From Pseudanabaena sp. M53BS1SP1A06MG (GTDB lineage Bacteria > Cyanobacteriota > Cyanobacteriia > Pseudanabaenales > Pseudanabaenaceae): 64,000 nucleotides of DNA. Position numbers and translations under genes: made by a program. Each line of letters starts with the position of its first letter. Position 1 is the first letter of the stretch. The notes beneath the pieces are model-generated. The model saw only the letters and a list, made by a program, of their open reading frames with translations. It searched no databases and was not told where the DNA came from. Of the stretch, positions 34,806 through 43,740 are shown in pieces. Location: positions 1 through 64,000 of the forward strand of contig JADBWH010000002.1 of NCBI GenBank assembly GCA_020404105.1, written 5' to 3'.

Positions 34806-36455
34806 ATGTCGATCATTGCGATTGATTTTGGGACAAGTAATACGGCGATCGCCATCCTCACTTCTCAAGATGATTGGGATATAGATAAGCCCAAAACTTT
34901 ATGCTTTGATGACATTTCCCGTGATTTTGTCACATCTGAAGGTATAGCTTCTCTTGTACCAAGTTTGGTCTATGTCAGTGGCAAGCAACAATTTCTCTTT
35001 GGTAAACAGGTGGAAAAAAAAGCAGGATCGCAAGTTAAAGAGCGGGATCATTCAAAGCGTTTATTTCAAAGCTTTAAGCGAGATATTGTTGCAAATTTCC
35101 GATCACCAGATCGCGAGATTGATGGTGAACGTTACGACGTGGAAGCGATCGCTGAAATATTTTTGATGGAAATATGGCAACGCTTAAGATCACAAAATAT
35201 TGAACCAACCCAATTAATCTTAACTGTGCCTGTCGGTGCTTTTGAGGCATACCTCAACTGGTTTCATAGCTTTGCAGACAAAATTCAAGTTCCGAATCTA
35301 AAAATAATTGATGAATCTACGGCAGCCGCCTTAGGCTATGCTGTAACTCGCCCCAATGCGTTGGTATTAGTAATTGATTTTGGTGGTGGAACATTGGATC
35401 TCAGTTTGGTGCGAACTGCACCCATTAATAAAAAATCTCAATTTACTAAAGCCGAAGTGATTGCCAAATCCGATGCTCATATTGGTGGGATCGATTTTGA
35501 TTGCTGGATAGCAGAACATTTCTTGCGACAATGGGGAATAACGCGATCACAAATTAGTGAAAATGATTGGCTAAAAATTTTAAAACTTGCAGAACAGATC
35601 AAAATTAAATTGTCGTTAGTGACGGAAGTAACTGAAACTTGGCTAGATGAGCAGATGATGACCCGTGAAATGATCCTTTCACAAGCAGAATTGACTGATA
35701 TTCTCGAACAAAATCAGATGCTCGATCAGTTACGTGAGGCTATTGATGAAGTGCTAACACTTGCCTTGAATAAAGGCACAAGCAAGGCAGCCATTGAGCA
35801 AGTTCTCTTAGTGGGAGGAAGTTGTCAAATTGTCGCCATTCAGCAATTAGTAATTTCCTATTTCGGTAAATCTAAAGTCAAACTCGGTAAACCTTTTGAA
35901 GCAGTTTCTCATGGAGCCTTAGTTTTAGGACAGGCGATCGCCATCGAAGATCATCTCCGTCATAGTTATGCGATTCGCCTATGGGAACCATACCTCAATC
36001 AATATTCTTTCTATACCTTATTTGAGAAGGGGACAACATATCCTTGTCAGCGTCCCGAACCACTGATCCTCCAAGCAGCGATCGCAGCACAAGCAGAAAT
36101 CTGGCTAGACATTGGTGAAGTTGCGGATATTTCCCAATCTGAAGTTACCTATGATGCTCTAGGGCGCATGACCAGCAGTCAATTGTTAAAGCAGTCCGAT
36201 TTCCGTTCCCTCTCAATTAATAGCAGAAACGGTCCTAGACATAACTCTGAAGCTGTCCATAAGGTGATTAATCAGGATCAATCTGAATCAAATCAAGTTT
36301 GCATTGCGCGGCTCGAACCCCTCGGACAATTAGGCAGCGATCGCATTGCTGTGGACTTTGCCATTGATGAGCGTCGAGTCTTGATCGCGACGATTAAAGA
36401 CTTACTTACTGACAAATTGTTAATAAATCAACAAGCGATCGCCAAATTAGAATAA
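34806..36455 (+). CDS. Hsp70-like ATPase, divergent
   Basis: This 549-aa member of the actin/Hsp70 superfamily shows the phosphate-1 loop IAIDFGTSNTAIAI, connect-1 STAAALGYAV, phosphate-2 VIDFGGGTLDLSL and the adenosine motif VLLVGGSCQIVAIQQLV. The N-terminal ATPase spans about 1-385. The C-terminal part (about 390-549) has only weak resemblance to a DnaK substrate domain and lacks the EEVD or DnaK-type tail, so clients may differ. Start at ATG 34806 (MSIIAIDFG); a TTG four codons earlier is in frame. It follows a J-domain/TPR gene on the same strand, a plausible co-chaperone. Confidence 0.85.
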   Translation: MSIIAIDFGTSNTAIAILTSQDDWDIDKPKTLCFDDISRDFVTSEGIASLVPSLVYVSGKQQFLFGKQVEKKAGSQVKERDHSKRLFQSFKRDIVANFRSPDREIDGERYDVEAIAEIFLMEIWQRLRSQNIEPTQLILTVPVGAFEAYLNWFHSFADKIQVPNLKIIDESTAAALGYAVTRPNALVLVIDFGGGTLDLSLVRTAPINKKSQFTKAEVIAKSDAHIGGIDFDCWIAEHFLRQWGITRSQISENDWLKILKLAEQIKIKLSLVTEVTETWLDEQMMTREMILSQAELTDILEQNQMLDQLREAIDEVLTLALNKGTSKAAIEQVLLVGGSCQIVAIQQLVISYFGKSKVKLGKPFEAVSHGALVLGQAIAIEDHLRHSYAIRLWEPYLNQYSFYTLFEKGTTYPCQRPEPLILQAAIAAQAEIWLDIGEVADISQSEVTYDALGRMTSSQLLKQSDFRSLSINSRNGPRHNSEAVHKVINQDQSESNQVCIARLEPLGQLGSDRIAVDFAIDERRVLIATIKDLLTDKLLINQQAIAKLE

Positions 36456-36497
36456 ATTTTTCAAAGGATTAATTTGCAATCCTTTGAAAAATTTATT
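36451..36497 (+). terminator. Terminator-like hairpin after Hsp70-like gene
   Basis: AATAAATTTTTCAAAGGATT pairs exactly with the sequence at 36478-36497, a 20-bp stem with a 7-nt loop that overlaps the stop codon region. The rest of the gap to 36749 contains another imperfect palindrome (GGAAATTTTTGAAATCAC...AAAAAATTTC) and no gene. Confidence 0.75.
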
Positions 36498-36749
36498 TGG
36501 ATTTTATGAAAGCATAACTTTTTGCACATCCTAGGGAAATTTTTGAAATCACGGCGAAGCCTCGACTGCAAAAAATTTCTTTGTTATTTAGTTCAGCGTA
36601 AAGCGTTGTAATAGAAATTTGGGTTTGATTTAAGCTTATGCCTAGCTTAAATTGACTGAAATTTTGTAGAATCTAAGAATCTATATCCTAACGTTCTGAT
36701 TCTAGATTTGTAAAACACTATAATTTTCAGAAGATAGCAGGCAGCACTT

Positions 36750-37259
36750 GTGACATACACTCGATCTAAACACTCCCGCCTGATGATTGCTGTCTTACCT
36801 GACGAATCCTCAGCCTTTGAAGCATATCGTCTTCTTCAATGTCATGGTATTTCTCCAGAAAATTTAGCACTAGTTGGCAAGGGCTACAGCAGCCCCGATA
36901 GTGTTGGACTTTTTAATCCCACACACACGACATGGCGTTATGCAAAGCGGGGAATGTTTTGGGTGGGAACCTTCAGCATTCTCATGGGGATGTTTTTGCA
37001 TTTGATTTTTAACTTGCAGTTGCCTAATCTTGATTGGCATCAAACACTACTAATGATCGCCTCAACCTCAGGAATTATTGGTATTGCGATTGGGGGGGTG
37101 ATTGGAACTTTGTATGGATGGTTTTTTAAGAGTAGCCTTTCAATTTCCTGCCGAAATTGCTTGGATCGAGGACAATATCTATTAATGCTTGAGGGGTCAG
37201 AAACTTTAACTCGTCGCGGACGCGAGATTCTCGATAGTTATACAGTCAAGCCTTATTGA
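36750..37259 (+). CDS. Two-helix membrane protein with stress-protein-like ends
   Basis: This 169-aa protein begins with a beta-alpha unit (LMIAVLPDESSAFEAYRLLQ), then two transmembrane segments (about 68-90 and 100-125, the second Gly-rich: SGIIGIAIGGVIGTLYGWF) and ends with a second soluble piece (GQYLLMLEGSETLTRRGREIL). This resembles general-stress-type proteins with a glycine-zipper hairpin, widespread in cyanobacteria, but I know no function. The start codon is GTG. Confidence 0.7.
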   Translation: MTYTRSKHSRLMIAVLPDESSAFEAYRLLQCHGISPENLALVGKGYSSPDSVGLFNPTHTTWRYAKRGMFWVGTFSILMGMFLHLIFNLQLPNLDWHQTLLMIASTSGIIGIAIGGVIGTLYGWFFKSSLSISCRNCLDRGQYLLMLEGSETLTRRGREILDSYTVKPY

Positions 37260-37387
37260 ACTTAATTTTGGGTCAACGTCAGTTAGACGATTTCCCTCCA
37301 ATTGCGCCGCGCTTCGCACGGTGCAATTGGCACTATAGAACTCATGTTTATTTAAGATTAATATATGAAATGTCGCTAAGCCTATGC

Positions 37388-39472
37388 TTAAACTTTGGCT
37401 AAGCCACTGTGACGCAGTAACGGTGAGGTGCTAGGCTCACGTCCTCGGAATGTTTTAAAGACCTCCATTGGATGCTTACTACCACCAAGAGCTAAAACTG
37501 TATCGCGATAGAGTCTACCAGTTGAGGCGATCGCTTCTTCATTTTCTAGTCCTGCTTCCTCAAAGGCAGCAAAAGCGTCAGCGCTTAGAACTTCAGCCCA
37601 CTTATAACTGTAATAACCTGCGGCATAGCCTCCTGCGAAGATATGACCAAAGGAGCAGAGGAAATTATCTTCAGGCAATGGTGGAATAACCATGGTTTTT
37701 TCAGCAAGGCGCGATCGCACTTGGATGGGAGTCTCGCCACTACCGACTTGATAACGATGGTGTAGCTCAATGTCCACGAGGCTAAAATGCAACTGACGCA
37801 ACATTGCTGAGCCACTCATGTAGTTTTTGGAATCAACAAGCTTTTGGTAATAGCTTTCTGGTAATGTTTCGCCTGTCTCGTAATGCTTTGCCATTCCAAA
37901 CAAGGTGGCGCGATCATAGCACCAGTTTTCCATAAATTGACTGGGCAGTTCGACAGCGTCCCATTCCACATTATTGATGCCTGAAGCACCCGAATAGTCA
38001 ACCTTGGTCAACATATGCTGTAAGCCGTGTCCAAACTCATGAAAGAGGGTTTCCACTTCGCCAAAGGTCATCAGGCTAGGCTTACCATCAACAGGAGGAG
38101 TCTGGTTGCAAATGAGGTAGGCAACGGGTAAACGAGTGATCGGTTGACCATCTTCGATGACCTTAGCGCGTCCGATACAGTCATTCATCCATGCGCCACC
38201 ACGCTTCTCGGCTGGGCGACTATAGGGGTCAAGGTAAAAATAGGCGATCGCTTCATTGCTTTCGTTCTGAATCTCAAAGAAGCGCACGCTCTCATGCCAA
38301 ATGGGAGCTTTACCATCCGCAGGAACTACGGTAACACCAAATAAGCGATTCACAAGGGCAAAGAGACCTTCGAGGACTTTGGGCAATGGGAAATAGGGAC
38401 GCAATTCTTCAACGGTAAAGTTAAACTTAGTTTCGCGTTGACGTTCTGCCCAGTAGGCGGTATCCCAATGCTTGAGTTCTTCTGTTTCACCTTGAGATTT
38501 AGCAAATTCCTTTAATTCGGCAAATTCGGCAACGGCAGCAGTGTAACTTGATTGGCGCAATTCCTCCAGCAATTTCTCCACAGCATCGACATTAGGAGCC
38601 ATTTTGCGAGCGAGACTCAGTTCTGCATAGGTGGCATAGCCGAGTAAATTTGCCTTTTGTTGACGCAATTCAAGAATGCGATCTATCAATGGAGAGTTGT
38701 CAAATTCACCACTTGCAGCACGGCTGACAAAAGCTCGATAGAGCTTCTCACGTAAATCACGGCGACGGCTATGCTGCATAAAGGGAACATAGCTAGGGAA
38801 GTCAAGGGTAATACACCAAGAACCATGTTCAGGTGTGGCTTTGTCATCACCATCAAGTCTTGCGGCTTGGGCGGCTTGAGCTAACAAACTGGGTGGTAAA
38901 CCTTCGATTTCTTCGGGCAAGGTGAGAGTCATGCTAAAGGCTTTGGTGGCATCTAGCACATGATTAGAGAAGTTTGTTGATAGTTCTGCTAGTTCCATTT
39001 GAATAGCGTTAAACTTCTCTTTCGCTTCACCTTCCAAGCCGACACCCGATAGCTCAGCATCGCGGATGGCTGCTTCAATGATGCGTTTTTGGGCAGGATC
39101 GAGGCTATCCCACTGTGCCGATGTATAGATTGCTTTGTAAGCCTTGTAAACTGGCTGACTTTGGCTGAAGCGGTTGAAGAATTTGATTACACTGGGCTGA
39201 ACAACTTTGTGAGCATCACGAAGTTCTACGCTATTTTTGACACTGAGCAAATGCTCGATCGCACCCCATGCCCAACCGATGCGCTCAGTGAGGCGCTCTA
39301 GTGGCTCCACTAATCCAGACCATGTGGGTTCGAGAGTTGTTTCGAGAGCAGTTAAGCCCGCATTTACTTCTTCAAGTAATTGCGTCACCGCAGGGATGAC
39401 TTGTTCTGGTTTAATTTCTGGAAATGGTGGTAAACCTTTACCAATTAAAAGAGGGTTAGAAACTTCACTCAT
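37388..39472 (-). CDS. prlC: M3-family oligopeptidase (oligopeptidase A type)
   Basis: This 694-aa cytoplasmic zinc metallopeptidase cleaves short peptides, including signal peptide debris. The zinc motif is HEFGHGLQHML (around residue 478) with the downstream Glu ligand in NVEWDAVELPSQ. C-terminal block: FAGGYAAGYYSYKWAEVLSADAF, quoted here in part, is highly conserved in M3 peptidases. Length fits PrlC/OpdA (about 680 aa). Monocistronic. Confidence 0.94.
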   Translation of the reverse strand: MSEVSNPLLIGKGLPPFPEIKPEQVIPAVTQLLEEVNAGLTALETTLEPTWSGLVEPLERLTERIGWAWGAIEHLLSVKNSVELRDAHKVVQPSVIKFFNRFSQSQPVYKAYKAIYTSAQWDSLDPAQKRIIEAAIRDAELSGVGLEGEAKEKFNAIQMELAELSTNFSNHVLDATKAFSMTLTLPEEIEGLPPSLLAQAAQAARLDGDDKATPEHGSWCITLDFPSYVPFMQHSRRRDLREKLYRAFVSRAASGEFDNSPLIDRILELRQQKANLLGYATYAELSLARKMAPNVDAVEKLLEELRQSSYTAAVAEFAELKEFAKSQGETEELKHWDTAYWAERQRETKFNFTVEELRPYFPLPKVLEGLFALVNRLFGVTVVPADGKAPIWHESVRFFEIQNESNEAIAYFYLDPYSRPAEKRGGAWMNDCIGRAKVIEDGQPITRLPVAYLICNQTPPVDGKPSLMTFGEVETLFHEFGHGLQHMLTKVDYSGASGINNVEWDAVELPSQFMENWCYDRATLFGMAKHYETGETLPESYYQKLVDSKNYMSGSAMLRQLHFSLVDIELHHRYQVGSGETPIQVRSRLAEKTMVIPPLPEDNFLCSFGHIFAGGYAAGYYSYKWAEVLSADAFAAFEEAGLENEEAIASTGRLYRDTVLALGGSKHPMEVFKTFRGREPSTSPLLRHSGLAKV

Positions 39473-39576
39473 AAATAATCTTTAAGATTTGTAAATATCT
39501 GATTTGATTATATCGCAATCCTGAAAGGTTTGAGGAAGCCTATCCCATAGAGATCAGACTGCTCAAATTCAAAAGA

Positions 39577-40419
39577 CTACTTCAGAGATGTAATTCCTGC
39601 GATTAAGCCTTGGCAAACATTGGTGAGAAATTCTAAATCGAGAGTCTCTAGGCGATCGCTACTTTTGTGATAGTGGGGATTTCGCATATTGGCTGTATCC
39701 GTAATCATTAAAGCCTTGTAGCCTGCATCCCAGAAAGGAGCATGATCGCTGCGGCGCGTATCGGGTATCGCCAAACCACGCCAACCTGCGGGGAGCCATT
39801 CACTGGGGACTGTTGATTTCATATGATGCTGCAAATGGATCAGATCGGGAATTGTGGCAATGTTGCCGATCAAACCAATAAAGTCGCCTGTATTAGGATA
39901 AAACCTGTCTAAACCTGCGGGATAGCTTTGTGAGTGAGGATTGCGATCGCAATAGCCTAGCATCTCCAAGGAAATCATCAGGCGCAGCTTTTGCCGATCA
40001 CCCTTGAGCTTCTTGGCATAGGCATGACTTCCCAATAAGCCATACTCCTCCATATCAAAGGCGATTAAGTGAACAGGATATTTGATGGGATTGGTAGAGA
40101 GATATTCCGCAAGTTCCAAAAGTACAGCTACACCTGAGCCATTGTCATCTGCACCAACGCAAGCAGGAACCGTATCATAATGTGCACCAATAATCAGAGG
40201 CGATCGCTGTTGTTGATCTTTAGCTGCAATTTGCAAAATCAAGTTTTGGTGCTTATTGCCATTCACCTCAAACTCATGAGTCACTACTTCACCGAATTTG
40301 GCGAAATGAGATCGGATATATTCCCTCGCAAATAAATGTCCTGCTGAGGCGTAGTAAGGATTACGCTCAATCACAATTTTTTCAAGATATGCGCTTAATC
40401 GGGATTGCAAGTTATTCAT
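39577..40419 (-). CDS. M28-family zinc aminopeptidase
   Basis: This 280-aa peptidase has M28 metal-binding blocks: PLIIGAHYDTVPACVGADDN (His and Asp ligands) followed by GSGVAVLLELA, FDMEEYGLLGSHAYAKKL (Glu-Glu), and the late DHAPFWDAGYKALMITDT, with a final HYHKSSD. No signal peptide is visible, so it is likely cytoplasmic, unlike many secreted M28 enzymes. It precedes the M3 peptidase on the same strand (104 bp gap); both may recycle peptides. Confidence 0.9.
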   Translation of the reverse strand: MNNLQSRLSAYLEKIVIERNPYYASAGHLFAREYIRSHFAKFGEVVTHEFEVNGNKHQNLILQIAAKDQQQRSPLIIGAHYDTVPACVGADDNGSGVAVLLELAEYLSTNPIKYPVHLIAFDMEEYGLLGSHAYAKKLKGDRQKLRLMISLEMLGYCDRNPHSQSYPAGLDRFYPNTGDFIGLIGNIATIPDLIHLQHHMKSTVPSEWLPAGWRGLAIPDTRRSDHAPFWDAGYKALMITDTANMRNPHYHKSSDRLETLDLEFLTNVCQGLIAGITSLK

Positions 40420-40733
40420 TGAATAGCCTTAATAGGATCAGACATTTACAGATTTGATGACTTCTGACTTTGCGTAAAAATATACTCCGATACGCCTCTG
40501 AATTTATCGCTAGATGGGAATGCTTAGCTTAAGCAGTTACGAAATCTTACCCATTGAGCAGTTCGTAATTGCGATGTTAACGGACCTGACGAGAAACAAA
40601 GTACTACCGAGTTTGTATGGCTTCGACTTCGCTCTTAAGGTGACAGGCAAGAATCAACACAAAGCGATCACTAGTCTGCATCTAAAATAAAAGGCGGCGC
40701 TAAGCGCCGCCTTTTATTTTAGATGCAGTGAAA
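40420..40733. other. Intergenic region, 314 bp
   Basis: It lies between the M28 peptidase gene (minus, starting 40419) and rpsN (minus, ending 40734). It contains the rpsN terminator hairpin and a GGCTTCGACTTCGCT stretch (40619-40633) like the one at 42997. No gene was seen. Confidence 0.6.
40676..40728 (-). terminator. Strong hairpin terminator of rpsN
   Basis: A perfect palindrome with 25-bp arms and a TAA loop has a GC-rich core (GGCGGCGC/GCGCCGCC) and A/T-rich flanks (AAAATAAAA/TTTTATTTT). It lies 6 bp after the rpsN stop in the sense of transcription and gives a T-run on either strand. Confidence 0.85.
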
Positions 40734-41039
40734 CTACCAGCTAGATTTCACAACACCAGGTAATAGTCCTTGATGAGCCATTTCACGTAAAACGTTGCGG
40801 CACACACCAAAATCTTTGTAATAGCCACGGGGTCTGCCAGTCAACCAGCAACGGTTGCGGTGACGGGTAGGGTTAGCATTACGAGGAATTTGTTGAATTT
40901 CGCGATGTACGGCGATCTTTTGTTGTTGTGTCAGTTCAGGACTGGCAAACTTTTCTTTAAGTGCTTCGAGCTTAGCTGCATATTTTTCAGCTAACTTAGC
41001 GCGTTTTTTCTCGCGCTCGATCATGCTTTTCTTAGCCAT
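40734..41039 (-). CDS. rpsN: 30S ribosomal protein S14
   Basis: This 101-aa protein is the zinc-free (C-minus) S14 type: the N-terminal basic [16 protein letters not shown], then [20 protein letters not shown] and the terminal [11 protein letters not shown]. It assembles late in the 30S head. In cyanobacteria this gene commonly stands apart from the main ribosomal operons, as here. Confidence 0.97.
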   Translation of the reverse strand: MAKKSMIEREKKRAKLAEKYAAKLEALKEKFASPELTQQQKIAVHREIQQIPRNANPTRHRNRCWLTGRPRGYYKDFGVCRNVLREMAHQGLLPGVVKSSW

Positions 41040-41202
41040 TGCGGTTCTATCAGGTGATGTAGAGGTAAAAGTCTAAAAATTTAATACAATTCGCGACAGT
41101 TACCGATCATAACCTAAATAGACAGGTTATTGAGTATAAATTTTTTAAATGCAATAGTAATCTGGAATATCTATCAGTGAACCTTAAACCTGAGGTGTAT
41201 TG

Positions 41203-42960
41203 TTGACCAATCCTCACTCGATCGCTCCTTTTGCTCTCGCATCGCGTCCCCATGGATTAGCAAGATGGTTCCCATTAATTGCTGTGTTAAGTAACTATAA
41301 ACGATCTTGGCTGATGCAAGACATTGGCGCTGGATTAGCCCTGACAGCGATTTTAATCCCCGCAGGCATGGGTTATGCTGAGGCTACTAATTTATCAGCC
41401 ATTTATGGACTCTATGCCACCATTACACCCTTAATTGCCTATGCCATTTTTGGTCCTAGTCGAATTTTAGTCCTCGGTCCCGACTCCGCACTGATTCCGC
41501 TAGTTTCGGCAACTGTGCTACCACTAGCCAATGGTGATCCCATTAAGGCGATCTCGATCGCTGGTATGTTAGCCATTCTTTCGGGGGGCATGTGCATTAT
41601 TGCTGGGATTGCCCGATTTGGCTTTATAACCGATTTAATTTCTAAACCCATTCGCTATGGATATCTTAATGGCATTGCTCTCAGCGTGATTATTAGTCAA
41701 TTGCCGAAAATATTTGGCTTCTCGATTAATGCTAATTCAATGGGGGAAGAACTGAGGCTTTTTATTCAAAATGTCCATGATGGCAAAACTAATCATACGG
41801 CTCTCGCGATTGGCTTAGCTTGTTTGTGCGTAATTTTGGTTTTAAGACAGCTTGCGCCCAAGATTTCGGGGGTATTGATCGCCGTAGTTGGGGCAACCAT
41901 TATTAGCTCTCTGTTTGATCTGTCGCATCAGGCAGGTATCTCTGTGATTGGTGTATTACCACAGGGTTTACCGACTTTGCAAATCCCCAAGATTACACCA
42001 TTAGATTTACAAACCTTATTATCGAGTGGCTTGGCGATCGCCCTAGTTTCCTTTACGGATATGAGTTTACTATCACGGACTTTTGCAATTAGGGGTGGTT
42101 ATAAAGTTGATCGCAATCAAGAATTAATAGCCCTTGGTCTTGCTAATATTGCCGCAGGATTATTTCAAGGTTTTTCAGTTAGCAGTAGTGCTTCGCGCAC
42201 ACCAGTAGCCGAGGCGGCAGGAGCCAAAACCCAAATTACAGGTCTCGTTGGCGCAATTTGTATTGCGATCGTTCTATTGTTTGCACCCATGCTATTGCAA
42301 AATCTGCCCCAATCAGCGCTCAGTGCCGTCGTCATTTCATCAGGGATTGCCATCTTCGAGATTTCGGGGACATTGCGACTGTATAAGTTACGAAGATTTG
42401 AGTTTGCTCTATCAATTGTTTGTTTTGCAGGTGTAGCCTTCCTTGGCGTGGTTCAAGGTATTTTTATTGCAGTTGGTTTAGCACTCTTCGCATTTGTATG
42501 GAGTGCATGGCGACCACATTATGCCGTCCTCGGGCGTGTTGATGGAATTAAGGGCTATCACGATGTTTCTCGTCATCCTGAAGCCAGACGCATCCCTGGC
42601 TTAGTAATTTTTCGTTGGGATGCGCCTTTATTTTTTGCGAATGCTGAAACATTCTGCGAACGAGTAGTGCAAGCTGTAGTAGCAGCCCCCACGATCACCA
42701 ATTGGGTACTTGTCGCTGCCGAGCCTGTAACTGATATCGATCTAACCGCAGCAGATGCGATCGCTGAACTTGATAAAACTCTATGTCAAGCAGGAATCGA
42801 GTTATGTTTTGCGGAAATGAAAGGACCGACTAAGGATCGTCTCAAGCGCTATGGACTGTTTAACACCTTAGGCAAAGAAAACTTTTTCCCCACAATTGGA
42901 CAAGCCGTAGATGCTTATTTGGAAATTAATCAAGTGGAGTGGAAGGACTGGGATGAATAA
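41203..42960 (+). CDS. SulP-family anion transporter with STAS domain
   Basis: This 585-aa transporter of the SLC26/SulP family has an N-terminal membrane domain of about 12-14 helices (e.g. GAGLALTAILIPAGMGYAEA, the conserved SulP signature region, residues about 41-60) and a cytoplasmic STAS domain (about 440-565, GLVIFRWDAPLFFANAETF). Candidate substrates are sulfate or bicarbonate (BicA is a SulP protein), but sequence alone cannot decide. GAGGT at 41192-41196 makes the TTG at 41203 the best start, with a TTG immediately before it as the alternative. Transcribed alone. Confidence 0.9.
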   Translation: MTNPHSIAPFALASRPHGLARWFPLIAVLSNYKRSWLMQDIGAGLALTAILIPAGMGYAEATNLSAIYGLYATITPLIAYAIFGPSRILVLGPDSALIPLVSATVLPLANGDPIKAISIAGMLAILSGGMCIIAGIARFGFITDLISKPIRYGYLNGIALSVIISQLPKIFGFSINANSMGEELRLFIQNVHDGKTNHTALAIGLACLCVILVLRQLAPKISGVLIAVVGATIISSLFDLSHQAGISVIGVLPQGLPTLQIPKITPLDLQTLLSSGLAIALVSFTDMSLLSRTFAIRGGYKVDRNQELIALGLANIAAGLFQGFSVSSSASRTPVAEAAGAKTQITGLVGAICIAIVLLFAPMLLQNLPQSALSAVVISSGIAIFEISGTLRLYKLRRFEFALSIVCFAGVAFLGVVQGIFIAVGLALFAFVWSAWRPHYAVLGRVDGIKGYHDVSRHPEARRIPGLVIFRWDAPLFFANAETFCERVVQAVVAAPTITNWVLVAAEPVTDIDLTAADAIAELDKTLCQAGIELCFAEMKGPTKDRLKRYGLFNTLGKENFFPTIGQAVDAYLEINQVEWKDWDE

Positions 42961-42995
42961 AGCTTTTGCGGATAATGTCCCACCAATGTTATCTA

Positions 42996-43039
42996 GCTTC
43001 GACTTCGCTTAGCTAACGTTGGCTGAGTGAAGTCGAAGC
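42996..43039 (+). terminator. Inverted repeat after SulP gene
   Basis: GCTTCGACTTCGCT pairs with AGTGAAGTCGAAGC across a 16-nt loop that itself pairs partly (TAGC/GCTGA). It lies 36 bp after the stop. A second stem, TTTAGAGAGAG...CTCTCTCTAAA at about 43077-43111, sits directly beyond the stop of the convergent small gene and may end both transcripts. Confidence 0.65.
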
Positions 43040-43113
43040 CACAGTCACTTTACTTTAATTAATGGCAAGTCCCTAATTTTAGAGAGAGTCACTTAGCATC
43101 TCTCTCTAAAAGT

Positions 43114-43320
43114 TTATGACTTAATCGAGACCCAGTCTCTCTTTAGTAATGCTCTAAATGTTGTGATGCCTTTAGAAAATCCATCGGGATCTTGTAAAGC
43201 ATATTCAGGAAATTCTTCGTAGTTGCGCCATTGTTCTAATGGGCTATGACGCAAGTGCAAGACAGGCTCACCATCTTCACGCTTCCAGCACATTTGACCA
43301 CCAGTTGGTATATTAGACAT
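43114..43320 (-). CDS. Small conserved-looking protein, 68 aa
   Basis: This 68-aa protein (MSNIPTGGQMCWKREDGEP...) is rich in Trp, Glu, Arg and Lys, with no transmembrane segment and one Cys. A near-perfect Shine-Dalgarno (AGGAGGAG) stands 4 bp before the ATG, so translation is likely strong. I recognise no family. It is divergent from the leader/M48-like region on the other strand. Confidence 0.75.
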   Translation of the reverse strand: MSNIPTGGQMCWKREDGEPVLHLRHSPLEQWRNYEEFPEYALQDPDGFSKGITTFRALLKRDWVSIKS

Positions 43321-43468
43321 AGACTCCTCCTAATTATTTATTGGCAATTAAAGCAATCAATATGAGCTAATTGCTAACCCAATTGTGGTAATCTAAATAT
43401 TAAATTCTGTAAATATAGTTACCTTAAAAATCTCTATTGTTGCCAAATTGACGTATGGAGCCAATGAA

Positions 43469-43581
43469 TAATTAGTTCATTCCTAAGGAGGATTTATTGC
43501 ATAATGTGCTGTAAAGATTATTTGTGAGGACGTTTGCTAATCCACAAATAATCATTTTTCTAACATTCTAATTAGTTCATT
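43469..43581. repeat. 13-bp direct repeats exactly 100 bp apart
   Basis: TAATTAGTTCATT occurs at 43469-43481 and again at 43569-43581. Between them lie a strong Shine-Dalgarno, a 7-codon frame and a hairpin. They could be a target duplication of a 100-bp element or two regulator sites. Confidence 0.85.
43485..43560 (+). promoter_or_regulatory. Possible Cys-Cys leader peptide and terminator-like hairpin
   Basis: AAGGAGGA (43485-43492) precedes a complete 7-codon frame, MCCKDYL (43504-43527), whose stop codon lies inside the 5' arm of a hairpin: GATTATTTGTG (43516-43526) and CACAAATAATC (43543-43553), followed by ATTTTTC. A translated leader with adjacent Cys codons running into a terminator-like stem is the layout of an attenuator. 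The M48-like gene starts 180 bp downstream. Function is inferred; spacing from ribosome site to ATG is 11 bp, on the long side. Confidence 0.4.
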
Positions 43582-43740
43582 ATAATTAAAAATTCCATAA
43601 ACGTAGTTCGCCCATATATCACATAAAAGGCAATCCACGTTTCTAGGTTTTTAACGTTACCTACGCATAGCTATTTGGTAGTTAATCAGGCTCGGTAAAT
43701 GTCAAAATAAACTTTAAAGTTGCGAGATTGAGGCGAAACG

